From Pseudofabraea citricarpa (lineage: Eukaryota > Ascomycota > Leotiomycetes > Helotiales > Dermateaceae), in assembly GCA_029641185.1 (NCBI GenBank), contig JAPWGK010000008.1:558001-622000 (forward strand): a DNA stretch of 64,000 nt, in the 5' to 3' direction. The notes below the pieces were generated by a model that ran no database searches, had not been told where the DNA came from, and saw only the letters and a program-made list of their open reading frames with translations. The stretch's first letter is position 1, and the number at the start of each line of letters is the position of its first letter. The position numbers were made by a program, and so were the translations under genes. Positions 1-10,617 of this stretch are shown here, piece after piece.

Positions 1-1
1 T

Positions 2-565
2 TCAGCCCAGCAATTCGAAGAAGCCGGTGGTGGAAAACACTCACCGGGAACGAACCCGGCCGCGGGAAAGGCCTGCCTCGCGTTTATCTTCATCTTTAGC
101 GCCGTGTACAGCATCGGCTTCACGCCGCTGCAAGCACTCTACCCAGTCGAAGTCCTCAGTTTCGAAATGCGAGCTAAGGGTATGGCTTTCTCGTCCTTCG
201 CCGTCAGCGCTGCCAATATGCTGAACCAGTTCGCGTGGCCCGTGTCTATGGAGAAGCTGCAGTGGAAGACGTATATCATCTTCACCGTGTGGTGTTTCAT
301 CCAAGGCGTGATCATCTTTTTCACTCTTCCCGAGACGAAGAATAGAACGGTATGTCATTTTTCTTCTTTCCCTTCTCTTCTCTTTTCCAGTCTTTCTCCC
401 GTCTCTACCTCGCGTCACTCGGCTAATTTCCCATCTCTCCATATACAGCTCGAGGAACTAGATGAGATCTTCCACTCGCCCAGTCCCGTCCGCACAAGTC
501 TGGCGAGGAAGAAAGTCGGCCTGGACGCCTACGGCGACGTCGTCAACATCGACATCCTCGATTGA
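2..565 (+). CDS. MFS sugar transporter, C-terminal part
   Basis: This is the 3' end of a sugar porter of the major facilitator superfamily, a plasma-membrane sugar carrier; the rest lies left of the window. Frame 2 is open from the first bases. It shows the family's C-terminal landmarks: a helix reading FIFIFSAVYSIGFTPLQALYP, then VEVLSFEMRAKG, further hydrophobic helices, and the PETKNRT signature that follows the last helix. A 99-nt intron (350-448, GT to ATATACAG) separates PETKNRT from LEELDEIF, where porters of this type usually have an intron. The short cytosolic tail ends in NIDILD and the stop is at 563-565. The tail resembles lactose/hexose permease-like fungal porters, but the substrate cannot be read from this fragment. 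The intron is a multiple of three with no in-frame stop, so retention would add 33 residues. Confidence 0.9.
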   Translation, partial: SAQQFEEAGGGKHSPGTNPAAGKACLAFIFIFSAVYSIGFTPLQALYPVEVLSFEMRAKGMAFSSFAVSAANMLNQFAWPVSMEKLQWKTYIIFTVWCFIQGVIIFFTLPETKNRTVCHFSSFPSLLFSSLSPVSTSRHSANFPSLHIQLEELDEIFHSPSPVRTSLARKKVGLDAYGDVVNIDILD

Positions 566-1505
566 TGGATCTAGAGAAACGGACTTGTCTCTCTCTCTCT
601 TTCATCTATCTCTCTTCGTAGCTTTGCTTTTATCATACATATATCATATCATATCATATACCCCATTCTCGGCGTTGGTCACTTCGAGGCGATTTGGGTC
701 AGGTCTGCGCATGTCCACGTAGCTTAGGTTAGTTAGGTGGGTAGGTAGGTAGGTAGGCTATACATATTAGCGAAACACCTACCTGGCGTGTCGTCCCAAG
801 AGAAAATAATCAAACCGTACCTATCAAAAAGCATTCAGAAACAGGAACAAGCACAAGCACAAGCGTGATCATGAGCATGAGCATGAGAAGCAAGAGCAAG
901 AAGCAAATCAAGTAGACAAAAAAAAAGTTAATACAACTAACTAGAAGAAGAGCGAGCTTGGGGCTTAGGCTTGACGAGCAGCCCTCCTCTCCTTTCCTTT
1001 CGGAGGAGTACCGATAGGAAGTAGGAGTTTACAAGAGGCCAAGGCCAAGCAGTCCCCACAGCACAGCCAGCAATCGTACATAAGATAATAGACAGTACGG
1101 TACATACAACCGACAACAACACAACACAACACACATCCTCTCTCTCTCTTTCTCTCCGTCTTCCTCTGTCGCTACTCCAAGGGCGCCGCGCCGGTTGGCC
1201 TGCTTGATGAGCAGGCCAACCTGACAAATTTCAAAATTTCCCCCAACTCCAATGCACCGTCACTCCACTGCGTCGCACTGCAAATTCCCAATTTCTTTTT
1301 TGTCTCCAATAACGTGTCAATCAACCAAATCAAATCCATCAATTAAGCAAATCCCGTGCTGCGAATGCGGGGTCCCAATTAATAACCAGCGAGTAGGAAA
1401 CAAGCAGAGCGAAGAAAAAAGAAAGAAAAAAGAAACGACGGGGTTTCATCAGTCATCAACAATTAAAGTAGGTTGGTTTTTTTGGTTTTTGGAAACAGAT
1501 CACTC
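566..1505. other. intergenic, convergent 3' ends
   Basis: This stretch lies between the transporter stop and the kinesin-8 stop, which face each other, so it should hold two 3' UTRs. It contains a CT-rich run after the stop (about 587-610), a TATCA-type run near 640-660, a TAGG repeat (about 741-758) and short AGCAC/GAGCAT repeats near 850-895. I see no convincing gene. Confidence 0.6.
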
Positions 1506-4500
1506 TCATCTCCATCCACCTTTGCCCATGATACCCGCAACGGACTCTCGCGGTTTGGGGGTGCTTCCAATCGTGCCGTTCAATCGGACAGCATGCGAAG
1601 CCATGCCAGATACCTGGCGGCCTTCACCAATAGTTGTGCGGCGGTTGGCGTTTTTCATGACGGGGTGGGTGCGAGGACTCAAGACGTTTGTATGGAAGGC
1701 TCCCTCCTTTTGGGTAGGGATCATTCGGCGCGCGTGGCTAGTTGTGAAAATGGTGTTCTCGTTGGGTGGCGATCCTGCCATCTGAGCAGCGGTAGGACTT
1801 CTTCTTCGTTGGACGCGGAGGTTGGAGTCCGACATAGTGTGTGCGTGTGATTGCCTGGAGATGGAACCCGATCGCTTGAGTGCCATGGCGATCTTGACGC
1901 TGTCTCTGCGATTGAAGCTGTTCTCGCTCTCTGATGACGAGTTGTTCCCACTATCGTTTGGGGTATTCTCTTCGCCACCATCTACGTCTCGCAATGGAGA
2001 GCGATTAGTAGCCTTTCCCGCATCAATTGTACGTAGAGGGGATTGCTCAGTATCGGAGGACGTAAAGCTACCCATCATTGGAGGTGATCCATCCGTTTTC
2101 TTTGATAGAAACCCAGCTTGGAATCTTGGATTAGACTTTGGCTTGATATCTAAGGAAGGCTCTGGTGCTGCGGGGATGGGAGATGACCCAAAGGCGTCGT
2201 TCGCTCCGTCGTTGGTAGACAGATATGAAGGCATTGGTGGTAGAGCAATGCTTTGATCCATTGATGAATCAAGTTCTGGTGAAGATGCTGGTCTTTGAGG
2301 AGTCTTCTCAAATTCTGCTAGTGCACCAGAATCGGCATCATCTCTCCATCTTACACTTCTTTTGGAAGGAGTCTTCTTCTTCGGCGAGAAAGAGATGCCC
2401 TTCTTTCCTACAGCAGCCTTACGGCGTCTAGGTGAAGATTTCAAAGGCGAAGTACTTGGCTGTGGTGCAGCACTAAATACTGGCATTGTAGGTATTGGTC
2501 CAGCTTCATTTGGGATTATGTTGATTGCCTTCTTTCGCTTCGGTGTCCCTCTCTTGGTCGGAGGAAATGCCTGAGTAATGTTCAAAGTGCCATCAGGCTT
2601 GATAATCTGTCCTACTGAACCACATCCAACATTAAGAAGTCGCATCAGAACAGATTTGGCATGTTGAACGGCATCGTGTTCATTCATGCTGAGGATATCG
2701 CTGAGTGAAGAAAGGATGTCGAATTGAGCAGAGAGCAGCACTTGCATAATGCCTGCATCACCACCTTTCTCCTGCTCTAATACCTCACGGAGAGCATCTC
2801 TTACAGCATTGCCTTTCAAAATCTCGGCTTCGCGAATCAGGCTCGATGCCTCCATTCCGTCTGTTGAGCCATCGATCTCGGTGATTTGACGAAGACTGTT
2901 CTGCAGCGCAGAATCGATCGCACGTTCCCAGTTGCTCTTATCCAGTTGTTGGTGGAAGTGTTGTCGGCTATGCTCGAGTTCTACCAAGATGCCTTGAGCT
3001 GTCTTTCGCATTGCTGCCAAGCTTGATGGCATTTCTTCGTCCTCCCGATTATCACAGATTCCGTCGAATGCAGCAATCCATCCCGATAACAAGGCAATTC
3101 TTCGCTCAACTTGTCGAAGTCTCTTCATGTTATTAAGCTTTTCTTGTCGCTCGGCACTGGAAGCATCAAATGCAGCTCTGATCCGGACGACACCATCCCT
3201 GCAAATGCCTTCACGCTTCTCACTCTGCTTCTTAAATTTGACAAATGCAGCACCTTCAGAATCCTTCTGCTGTGCTCTGAGCTCGTTGATCAATGCCATC
3301 TGCTCATCAATCTTCACCAGGAAGTCCTTGACGTGGCGGTTGACATTGTACACGTTTCTCGTAACTTTGGTCTGGATATTCTTCGCTCGATTTGCATATC
3401 TCAGTGTATTCTGGGTTTCGTCAAAATGCGCACTCGAAGGACTAACACAAACGATCATGACCGTCTTGCAGTTTCCTCCAAGAGAGAATTTTAATAGTCG
3501 AGTAAGCTTGGAGTTTCGATATGGTACGTGGTTTTTCTTTCTAACGTCACATAATGCGTTGATACAGCTTCCAAGTGCAAGGAGAGACTTGTTGATGTTG
3601 GCACCTTCTGTGAGTCTCTCTCCTCTATTCTTTGTTGCACTTGCACGTTCACTTCCGGCCAAATCGATAATGCTCAGTGTCGCCATTGTGTGTGGTTCGT
3701 TGACGTTAGCATTTCGATCTTTCTGCGCGACATTGATTTGGAGTACCGCATGTGATCGAGAAGATGTGGCGTTTGCTTCGGTAGGCGAGACTGTTCGGCT
3801 TTCATTTCCTTGCACAATCATATCCATGACTTCTTGTACGTCTTTCGGGCTGTGACTCGATAGTCCTGCAACAGATACTGTTTGGTTTGCATCTTCCCTA
3901 AGCATAAGTCCTTGCTTACTCCCACCAGGTACCAGAAGATCCCGAATTGTCTCGTTGTAGATTTCCAAGTATGAAAGGGATACCTCGGTTTGTTTCTCGT
4001 CGCTTCGTTCTGCGATTTTTTCGAAGAGTTCTTGCATAGTTAGGAAGATGATACCCGGTTGCGCAGCTGTACCAGTAATGGTGTGTGTCTTTCCACAGCC
4101 AGTAGCTCCGTATGCAAATACCGTAGCATTGTATCCATCCAGCACACTATCCAATAACCCTCTCGTGGTCGCCTCGTAAACATCTCCTTGTGTAGTGTTG
4201 TCGTCAAAGACACGATCGAACCCGAAAGTTTGATCCTTCGATCTCTTGCCCATATTAGATACGACGCTTCGCGAAAATCTTGTGACTGGGTTGTCTTCCG
4301 GAGGATCGAAAACACTGCAAAAATTAGCCATGATAACCCCCTAATCACTCTAGCACATACAGGCACTTGTCATCCACCACTTTTATCACAGGTCGAATCC
4401 CCTTTCCACCAAGCTTGGGTGTTGGGAGACCCGCCAAAGACCCATCCCCAAGAAATAAAGTTCCATCATCAGATTTTGTTCTGCTAAATGTAAGCGTTTG

Positions 4501-4660
4501 TGTAAAAGGAGGGTCGGTGAATCCTACATCTGAGCAGCCTCGCGGATTGTGAAAGGCCTAACACGAACTGCGCAACATTAGTACATGGTTTTCCACACAT
4601 TCAGATGATCTGCCTACCAGTGACAGAGATAGAAGACGCTCCGGGGCCAGCTAGAGCCAT
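1506..4660 (-). CDS. KIP3: kinesin-8 family motor (Kip3/Klp5-Klp6 type)
   Basis: This is a plus-end-directed microtubule motor and depolymerase that controls microtubule length and spindle and nuclear positioning. My model has four exons: 4660-4618, 4567-4528, 4480-4361 and 4314-1506. The introns are 50, 47 and 46 nt, and the product is 1003 aa. The first exons give MALAGPGASSISVT, then VRVRPFTIREAAQ and DDGTLFLGDG, joining to VFDPPEDNP, the kinesin-8 N-terminus. The P-loop GATGCGKTHT is near residue 136, switch I NATSSRSH near 250 and switch II DLAGSE near 287. A neck and coiled-coil region follow, then a long basic, serine/proline-rich tail. The tempting ATG at 4331 lies inside intron 3 and would remove the first beta strand of the motor. 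Fungi name this gene differently (kipB, klp5/6), so the symbol is by family only. Confidence 0.93.
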
Positions 4661-5915
4661 TTTGAAATTCTTCCTTCAAATATCCAGCACCCACCGCAAC
4701 CGCGTAAACAAAAAAAAGAAAAAGGCAAATCTGACTCCGCGTATGTGTATGTCTGCAACCCAAGACAAATATCAGCGGGTAGTTGTAAGCAAAGAAGAAA
4801 AGTCGAGAATAGAAAGTCGAAGGTCGGAGGTCGTCGTGTTCGTCGTCGTTTGTCGATGTAGGTTTGATGTTGTTGCGTGGTACCTTGCCCAGAGGATTTG
4901 TTTTCGCCTGGCGGTTGCCCCGTACGACGTTAGCGCAAGGCTGACAGCCACACCAGCCTCGCCTATTTCCTCCTTAATCAAGCGAGGCGTGCAAGGGTAA
5001 TCGTAGCCGAGCTCTCCTTTCTTTAGCAGACAGGTTAGGTTTGAAAGATAAGTCATGCTGCAGAATTCATTGCAATGTCAAGATCAGATCTGCATTCTTT
5101 TGAGGGCCTTCGTTGTATTGATCGTGTCATTTACCTCACCCTTCTTAGCCGGACCAGCTTGTGTGGTCGAAACCACACGTTGAAAGCGCCATAGCATGAT
5201 GTCACATGCGATTGGAGTTACATTCTCAGCAAAGGCTACAAAGTCCAAACTGGGCTCACATGAAAATGAGATAATAAGTATGAGACAATCTGATCGGGAT
5301 GAAATAACGCCGGAGGTCAGTAGAATAGCTTTCAATTAGTTCTTCCTTGAGCTCACGCATTTAAGGGTTCAAGTGAGTTAGTTATTTTGCATTCATTGGC
5401 GATATTTCCTAGTACATAACTTTCTTTACCAAGAACAACACAGCGCTTCTATCTATGTGGCGCGGATGATAATGGCAATTAAAACAACAATAGACTAAAG
5501 GCTAGCAACAGAATATAAAAGATACCTTATTCAAGGAAAATCAAGAAATCTTTAAGCGTTGAGATAAAATTGTTGCCAGGTCTGGATGTATATCATTTGT
5601 ACTTCTGCTAGAACGCAATGGCTGGGTAGAGGAAATTTCAGGAGAGGAACTACAATTCGAAGCACAGGAAGCTTTAAAACGGAATCGATAGTCACAAGTT
5701 AAAACTCAAATGGGATATTTAGAAGTCTTCACCTTTCATATCATTCGGGTATTCCTGACGAGAGTATCTATCTGCAGAAACACAACTACGCCTTCATCAT
5801 CCCCATCTCTCTGACCCATCGCCAACCACAAATCCAACGCCCAAGCAAGAGCAACATCCAGACCGAACCAGACCAGACCAGACCGAAGGCAAGAAGAACG
5901 CAAGAAGAGCTATGC
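4661..5915. other. intergenic: kinesin promoter side and 3' flank
   Basis: This is the upstream region of the kinesin gene (left part) and the 3' flank of the RRM-like gene (right part). It holds a short GACCA repeat at about 5866-5886 and otherwise ordinary AT-rich spacer. No open frame here has fungal coding character. Confidence 0.5.
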
Positions 5916-8900
5916 TCAAGGATGGTAGGTCTCAAATGCCGAGACAAGTCTCAGCGGCACCTCACAGGGGTCCTTGGAGTAGCTGACCGAAAGGCCATCC
6001 CACACAGGCTCCTTGCCCACCTTATCCTCAAAGAACTTCTTCATCTTGAGGGCAGCCTCCACCTCAGCAAAAACAATGGTGGCATTGCCACCGTTGTACA
6101 GGAAGATGAGCTGAATGTTCTCAGCTCCGACGACCTTCTCGCAGAGGAAGCGAATCTGGCGTTCGCCGACGATGAAGAAGAACGACTTCTTCACAAGCGT
6201 GAGGCGGCGCGTTGGGAACGGCGCCACGCTCATGGCCTTGATTGTCTCGTTGGCCGGGAATGCCTCGCCGCGAACGACGTCGACGCAGAACTTGAATCTG
6301 CCGGGTTTGCTGTTGACGTTCTCTCGCACGAGAGAGTTGTAAAACTGTTCTGCGTGCTCGGCATGCTGGAAGATGACTCCAGCGTAGCGAGTCTCTTCCT
6401 CGGCATCGACGCCGAAGCGGATGCTGCACAATGGGCCCTCGTAGATTGCCTTGGAAACATCAGCTACGCTGATGTTTTGAGGGAGATTGAGCAGGAAGAC
6501 AACTCTCATCTGCTCGACGAGTGGCTCGCTCGTCTCGACGACCCGAGTCAGGTCGAGACTTGGGATGCGTCCGACTGACTGAAGGCGAGCTCCCTGTGGG
6601 TGAGAGCGCTCGGGGTGCAGATCGATGTTCTTCTGCTTGGGATCACTGGCCTCACCCAAGATCTTGGCCCAAGTTGACACTTGAGTCGCGGCCTTGCTGG
6701 GACCTGCTGCGTCGTTGTCACCACCGTCTTCGTTGTCATCATTCATGAGCAACGGTGAGATTTGGGGCAAGACGGGTGTTGAATTGCGCTGGAAGTGTTC
6801 CTTTGCAGGAGAGAGGACTGGACCCTGAGTTGGAGTCGGTGGCTCGACGGAAAAGCTATACTCCGTTGCTGCAGGGCCAGTTGCAGACTGAGCATTGTCG
6901 ACTTGTGCCATATTGCCAGTTTGGTTAGCATTGCCAGATTGGTAGAAGCCGTCAGCTTGATGAGTGCTGCCACCCTGGTAAAAAACATCATCTTCTTGAT
7001 GGAAGTTGACAGACTGAGAGAAGTCGATAGGCTGATTGAAATTGCCACCTTGAGCCAAGTTTCCAGTCTGGTGAGAACTTCCGCCTTGGTAGAGACCACC
7101 AGCATGAGTGAGACCGCCAGCATGATTGAAGCCGCCAGATTGTGGGAAACCACCGGATTGAGACTCGCCAAGACCAGTAGAAGCAACAGAGTGGACTGCA
7201 GCAGTCTGCTGAGAGTGTTCATGTTCAGCCATCCCAAATGCTGTGCCAGGAACATAACTCATACCAACGTGACCAATGCCAGAATCAGTGAGGCGACCAT
7301 AGTCATGCTGAGATTCTTGGGGTTGAAGGTAGAATTGTTGCTGAGGACCAGGTGCTGGGGAAAGGTTCTGGTTGTTAAAGCTAGTACTAGATACTTGAGC
7401 AAGGTTTTGATTTTTGAAGCTAGAAGTTGAGCACTGCTGAACTCTAGATAATTGGCCAAGGATCTGATCATTAAAGCTAATGATTGACGATAGCTGATGA
7501 CTAGGTAATTGCCCAAAGTTGTGGCTGCTAAAGCTCGGGATTGAGGACTGCTCAGGACCACGTGCCTGGGAAGGATTCTGGTTGTTGAAGCCAGGAAATG
7601 AGGACTGTTGAGCACCAGATGATTGAGCGAGGCTCTGGTTGTTAAAGCCAGGGAATGAAGACTGCTGAGCTCCAGAAGCTTGGACGAAGGTTTGATTGTT
7701 GAAGCCAGTGACTGCCGACTGTTGAGCACCAGATGACTGAGCGAGATTCTGGTTGTTAAAGCTAGGGCCCGAGGACTGCTGAGCAACAGAGGGAATAGGT
7801 AGTCCAGGTGGTGGTCTCATAGAGGACTGGTGCTTGGCTGGTTAGAGTGTTAGCTATGTCTCAGCAAACAAAGGTAGAGGATGGTTAGGATTACATACCA
7901 CGACCTTGATTCTGAGAAGCAAGTAGATTGTTCTGCATCGAGCTATTTCCGTAACCTTTGCCTTGAGCAGCAAGTGGATTGGTCTGCATGGAGCTACTTC
8001 CGTGGCCTTGGGCTTGAGTAGCACGTGCATCGTTCTGTTGAGAGCACTGGCGATAGGATTGATCGATCAATTGCTGTAGCGGACCAGAGAGAGTAGAACC
8101 ACTAGCAGGAACCTTCTTGGCCAAGGCAGCCTGCAGCTTCTCGCGAGTGGCCTGCTCTTCTTGGGATTTTTCCTCCTGCTCCTTGGCATACTCACGCTGA
8201 CGACGGGCCCAGAACTCATCGCTAGCGCCACAGAGATACCACGCGAGGATGAGTTGCTCGTTGGGTCTGCTATTGACGCACGAGATCTGGAGATAGCCAT
8301 GAGTGTCAGACTTACCGGTCTCAGCGAGCTCCTTGAGCCAGACTCCCTGGGTTAGCTCTTGTCGTCCCCGAACGGTGCGCGTCATGAAGTCATCCCATAG
8401 GTCGACGACAGAGTCCATAGTCTCGAAGATGGCCCAGCGGAAGGTCTTCTTGACCGCAAGATCGAGCAGCGTAGGCATCATGCGGATGCGTCCATACTTG
8501 GGGAAGCGAGAGTGGAACCAGTCGAGAGTGCGCTCGGTCGACCAGGTGCGGGGGATGCCCATGATTTGTACAACGACTCCCATATCAACCGCGTCCCAGT
8601 AGAAGTAAGGAGGCATGTGCTCGTCGCATCCGACCCAGGTGAGCCATGCATGCTTGTCGAACTTAGCTCTGCTAGATGATGCAGGTCCCAATTCCTCTTC
8701 TGCTCGAACGTGGATGTGGTCCATGCTGGTTGCAAAGACTAACTGACCGCGACTCTCCTTGACTTCATCAAAGGTCTTGCGTCCTGTAGCGCGGGGGCCG
8801 CTCTGGGGGGCCTGTTCAGACATGGCAGGCAACTTGTCAGGCAACTTAATTTGAGGGCTTGCTTCAGGAGAGATGTAGCCGAAGTATGGCACTGGAATAC

Positions 8901-9207
8901 CGGATGGATCCAAGTCTCTTACTTGAGCAATGTCAAGCTGTGCAAGTCAGTAAGGAGTAGCGGATGAGGGAGTAGCAGATGAGGGAGTAGCGGGTGAGGG
9001 TTAGAAACGCGCGAGTCATGCCTTGACGCGATGTAGAACTCAAGCGACGAGGGAGAAGTGAGCAAAGATTGAACAACTTACAGATTTCTGTTTGGCTCTG
9101 CGAATTGGAGTTGGCAGTGTAGAAGTTCCAGTTGAAGTGTTCCGACGCGCCTTTGGGGTGTGATGGTCTTCTAGAGGAATCCCAGTAATAGGTTGTGGGG
9201 AGGCCAT
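5916..9207 (-). CDS. RRM-like protein with Q/N-rich prion-like repeats
   Basis: This is a predicted RNA-binding protein of unknown role. The exons are 9207-9082, 8937-7899 and 7837-5916, with introns of 144 and 61 nt, giving 1028 aa. The splices restore frame as KQKS-LDIAQV and NQGR-AKHQSS. An RRM-like fold is suggested near residues 150-240 (VVVQIMGIPRTWSTERTLDWF) and again in the last 200 residues (RVVFLLNLPQNISVADVSKA, then AGVIFQHAEHAEQFYNSL). Between them lies a very long low-complexity region. It has about seven imperfect units of roughly 20 residues built on FNNQ-LAQ-SGAQQSS, followed by a Gly/Gln/Asn segment with repeated QGG/HAGG/SGN motifs. Such regions in RNA-binding proteins often drive condensates, which is inference here. 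I cannot name the family. The ATG is in good context and the next upstream stretch is promoter-like. Confidence 0.82.
8954..9000. repeat. 15-bp tandem repeat, three copies, in intron 1
   Basis: Three consecutive 15-bp units (start points 8954, 8969 and 8984) of the form GGAGTAGCGGATGAG differ at only one or two positions each. They lie within the 144-nt first intron of the RRM-like gene. Confidence 0.85.
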
Positions 9208-10617
9208 GGTGCTCGCTTCGGGACGTCGCTTAATTAAGGATATCGCTGCACGTGTTTCTCGTTACCGACGGCACGTTACTTGATGAATGTGTCAAGTCAA
9301 GAAATTGGAACAAGCAAGATGAAGTTGAACTGTTGAGACAGATTATTAAGATACCTGTAGAGAGTAGGAGGAGAAAGAAACAAGAAGTTTGAAGAAGGAT
9401 TGGGAGAGCTGTATTAGTCACGTGGGCGCGTGATCGGTAGCGCAACTTCTTTGTTCCGTGTGAGGAATAACTTTATCCCCAAAATAACAGGCCTATGGAG
9501 CTGCAACAACCACTATGTCAGAAGTCCTAGATGCTTTTCAGGAGTTGTTAACTTTTGTTGACCAAGTCATGTTCAATGTCTAGATGTTTTGTACTGGTTA
9601 TGTGCGTTTTGACAACTTAGTGCTTTGAAATAATTACACGCTTCAAGATAGCCAAGCACTGTTTAAAAACAGGCTGCATCATAATGTCCATATGCTTTGA
9701 AATCATTACATTATTCAAGATAGCCAAACACTTCTTAACAGCAGACTGCATAATAATGTCCATATACTTTGATATAACTACATTCTTCAAGATAACTAAT
9801 CACTTCTCAACAACAGACTATATCATAATGACCATATAGTTTTCAAAATCTATAATCTTACAATATCCAGATAGGTTATAACATGCTACAGAACCATATA
9901 CAATCTATTCAGCTACTCCGGCTTCTCATTTCTCAGATGACAGTCTGGGGGGTGGAGGGGTTGTTTTGCTATTCTCAAAGAGCTACCCACAGACTTCAAG
10001 ACACAAGACACTATGTATAATTGTCAGAAGCCAGGACTGTTTGCTGAGAACTACCACCATCCTGTGATTCCCTACTGAGATGTACTAATCCCATGGTCTA
10101 TACTATTGGGTGACTGATTTTCCTGTCTATAAGCGACGAGAGAGAAAGAAGTATCAACTGGTTCACATAAAAAAAAAAAAGACAACTCATCCCCAAAAGG
10201 TATCAAATAGTTATTGCCAGTTTCATGGCACAATACAGCTCTATGGACGTTTCCTAACAGACTTTAATACTCCAAGATGGAGTATTTACATCATGTCTGC
10301 AATAAACCAATACAATTGTTCTTTGGCTACCGGGGTATGCAAACCTGGCAGGAAGACTTTTTGTGAAAGTGAAAGAACCATCATTCGACCAATTCATACG
10401 CAGATGAACCCTGTCATGGATAAGTAAAGCCAAGACAAGCTGATGAGGAGACTTCTCTGAACAGCAGGAGATTTTAAAGATTTTTTCATTTATTTTATCC
10501 TCATGTAATGGCAAATCCAAATGCAACGCTGAGCCGTTTATAATGCTGCCGGTCTATTCATATGGCCCATGCCAGGGTCCATTACCCTACCGTCTTAACG
10601 CCCCGCTTGATTTATGC
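9208..10617. other. intergenic with 72-bp minisatellite
   Basis: The left end is the promoter side of the RRM-like gene and the right end is the 3' flank of the proline dehydrogenase gene. A CACGTG E-box sits at 9419-9424, about 210 bp before the RRM-like start codon. The middle is very AT-rich and carries the 72-bp tandem repeat listed separately. A 12-A run lies near 10170-10181. I see no gene. Confidence 0.6.
9621..9900. repeat. 72-bp tandem minisatellite, 3 copies plus a decayed fourth
   Basis: Units begin at 9621, 9693 and 9765 with an exact 72-bp spacing, and a decayed fourth begins at 9837. Each starts with a TGCTTTGAAAT-type block, has a TTCAAGATA block about 20 bp in, and ends with a CATAATGTCCATA-type block. 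Copies 1 to 3 differ by scattered substitutions, so this is an old array. A further weak copy may precede 9621. No open frame runs through it. Confidence 0.85.

Noticed and set aside
4040..4366. Minus-strand frame over the kinesin 5' end
   Set aside because: Wrong frame relative to the spliced kinesin motor; it overlaps intron 3 and exon 4.
5922..6578. 218-codon plus-strand frame opposite the RRM-like gene
   Set aside because: It mirrors the well-supported minus-strand exon, has Leu/Glu-rich mirror composition, and no domain.
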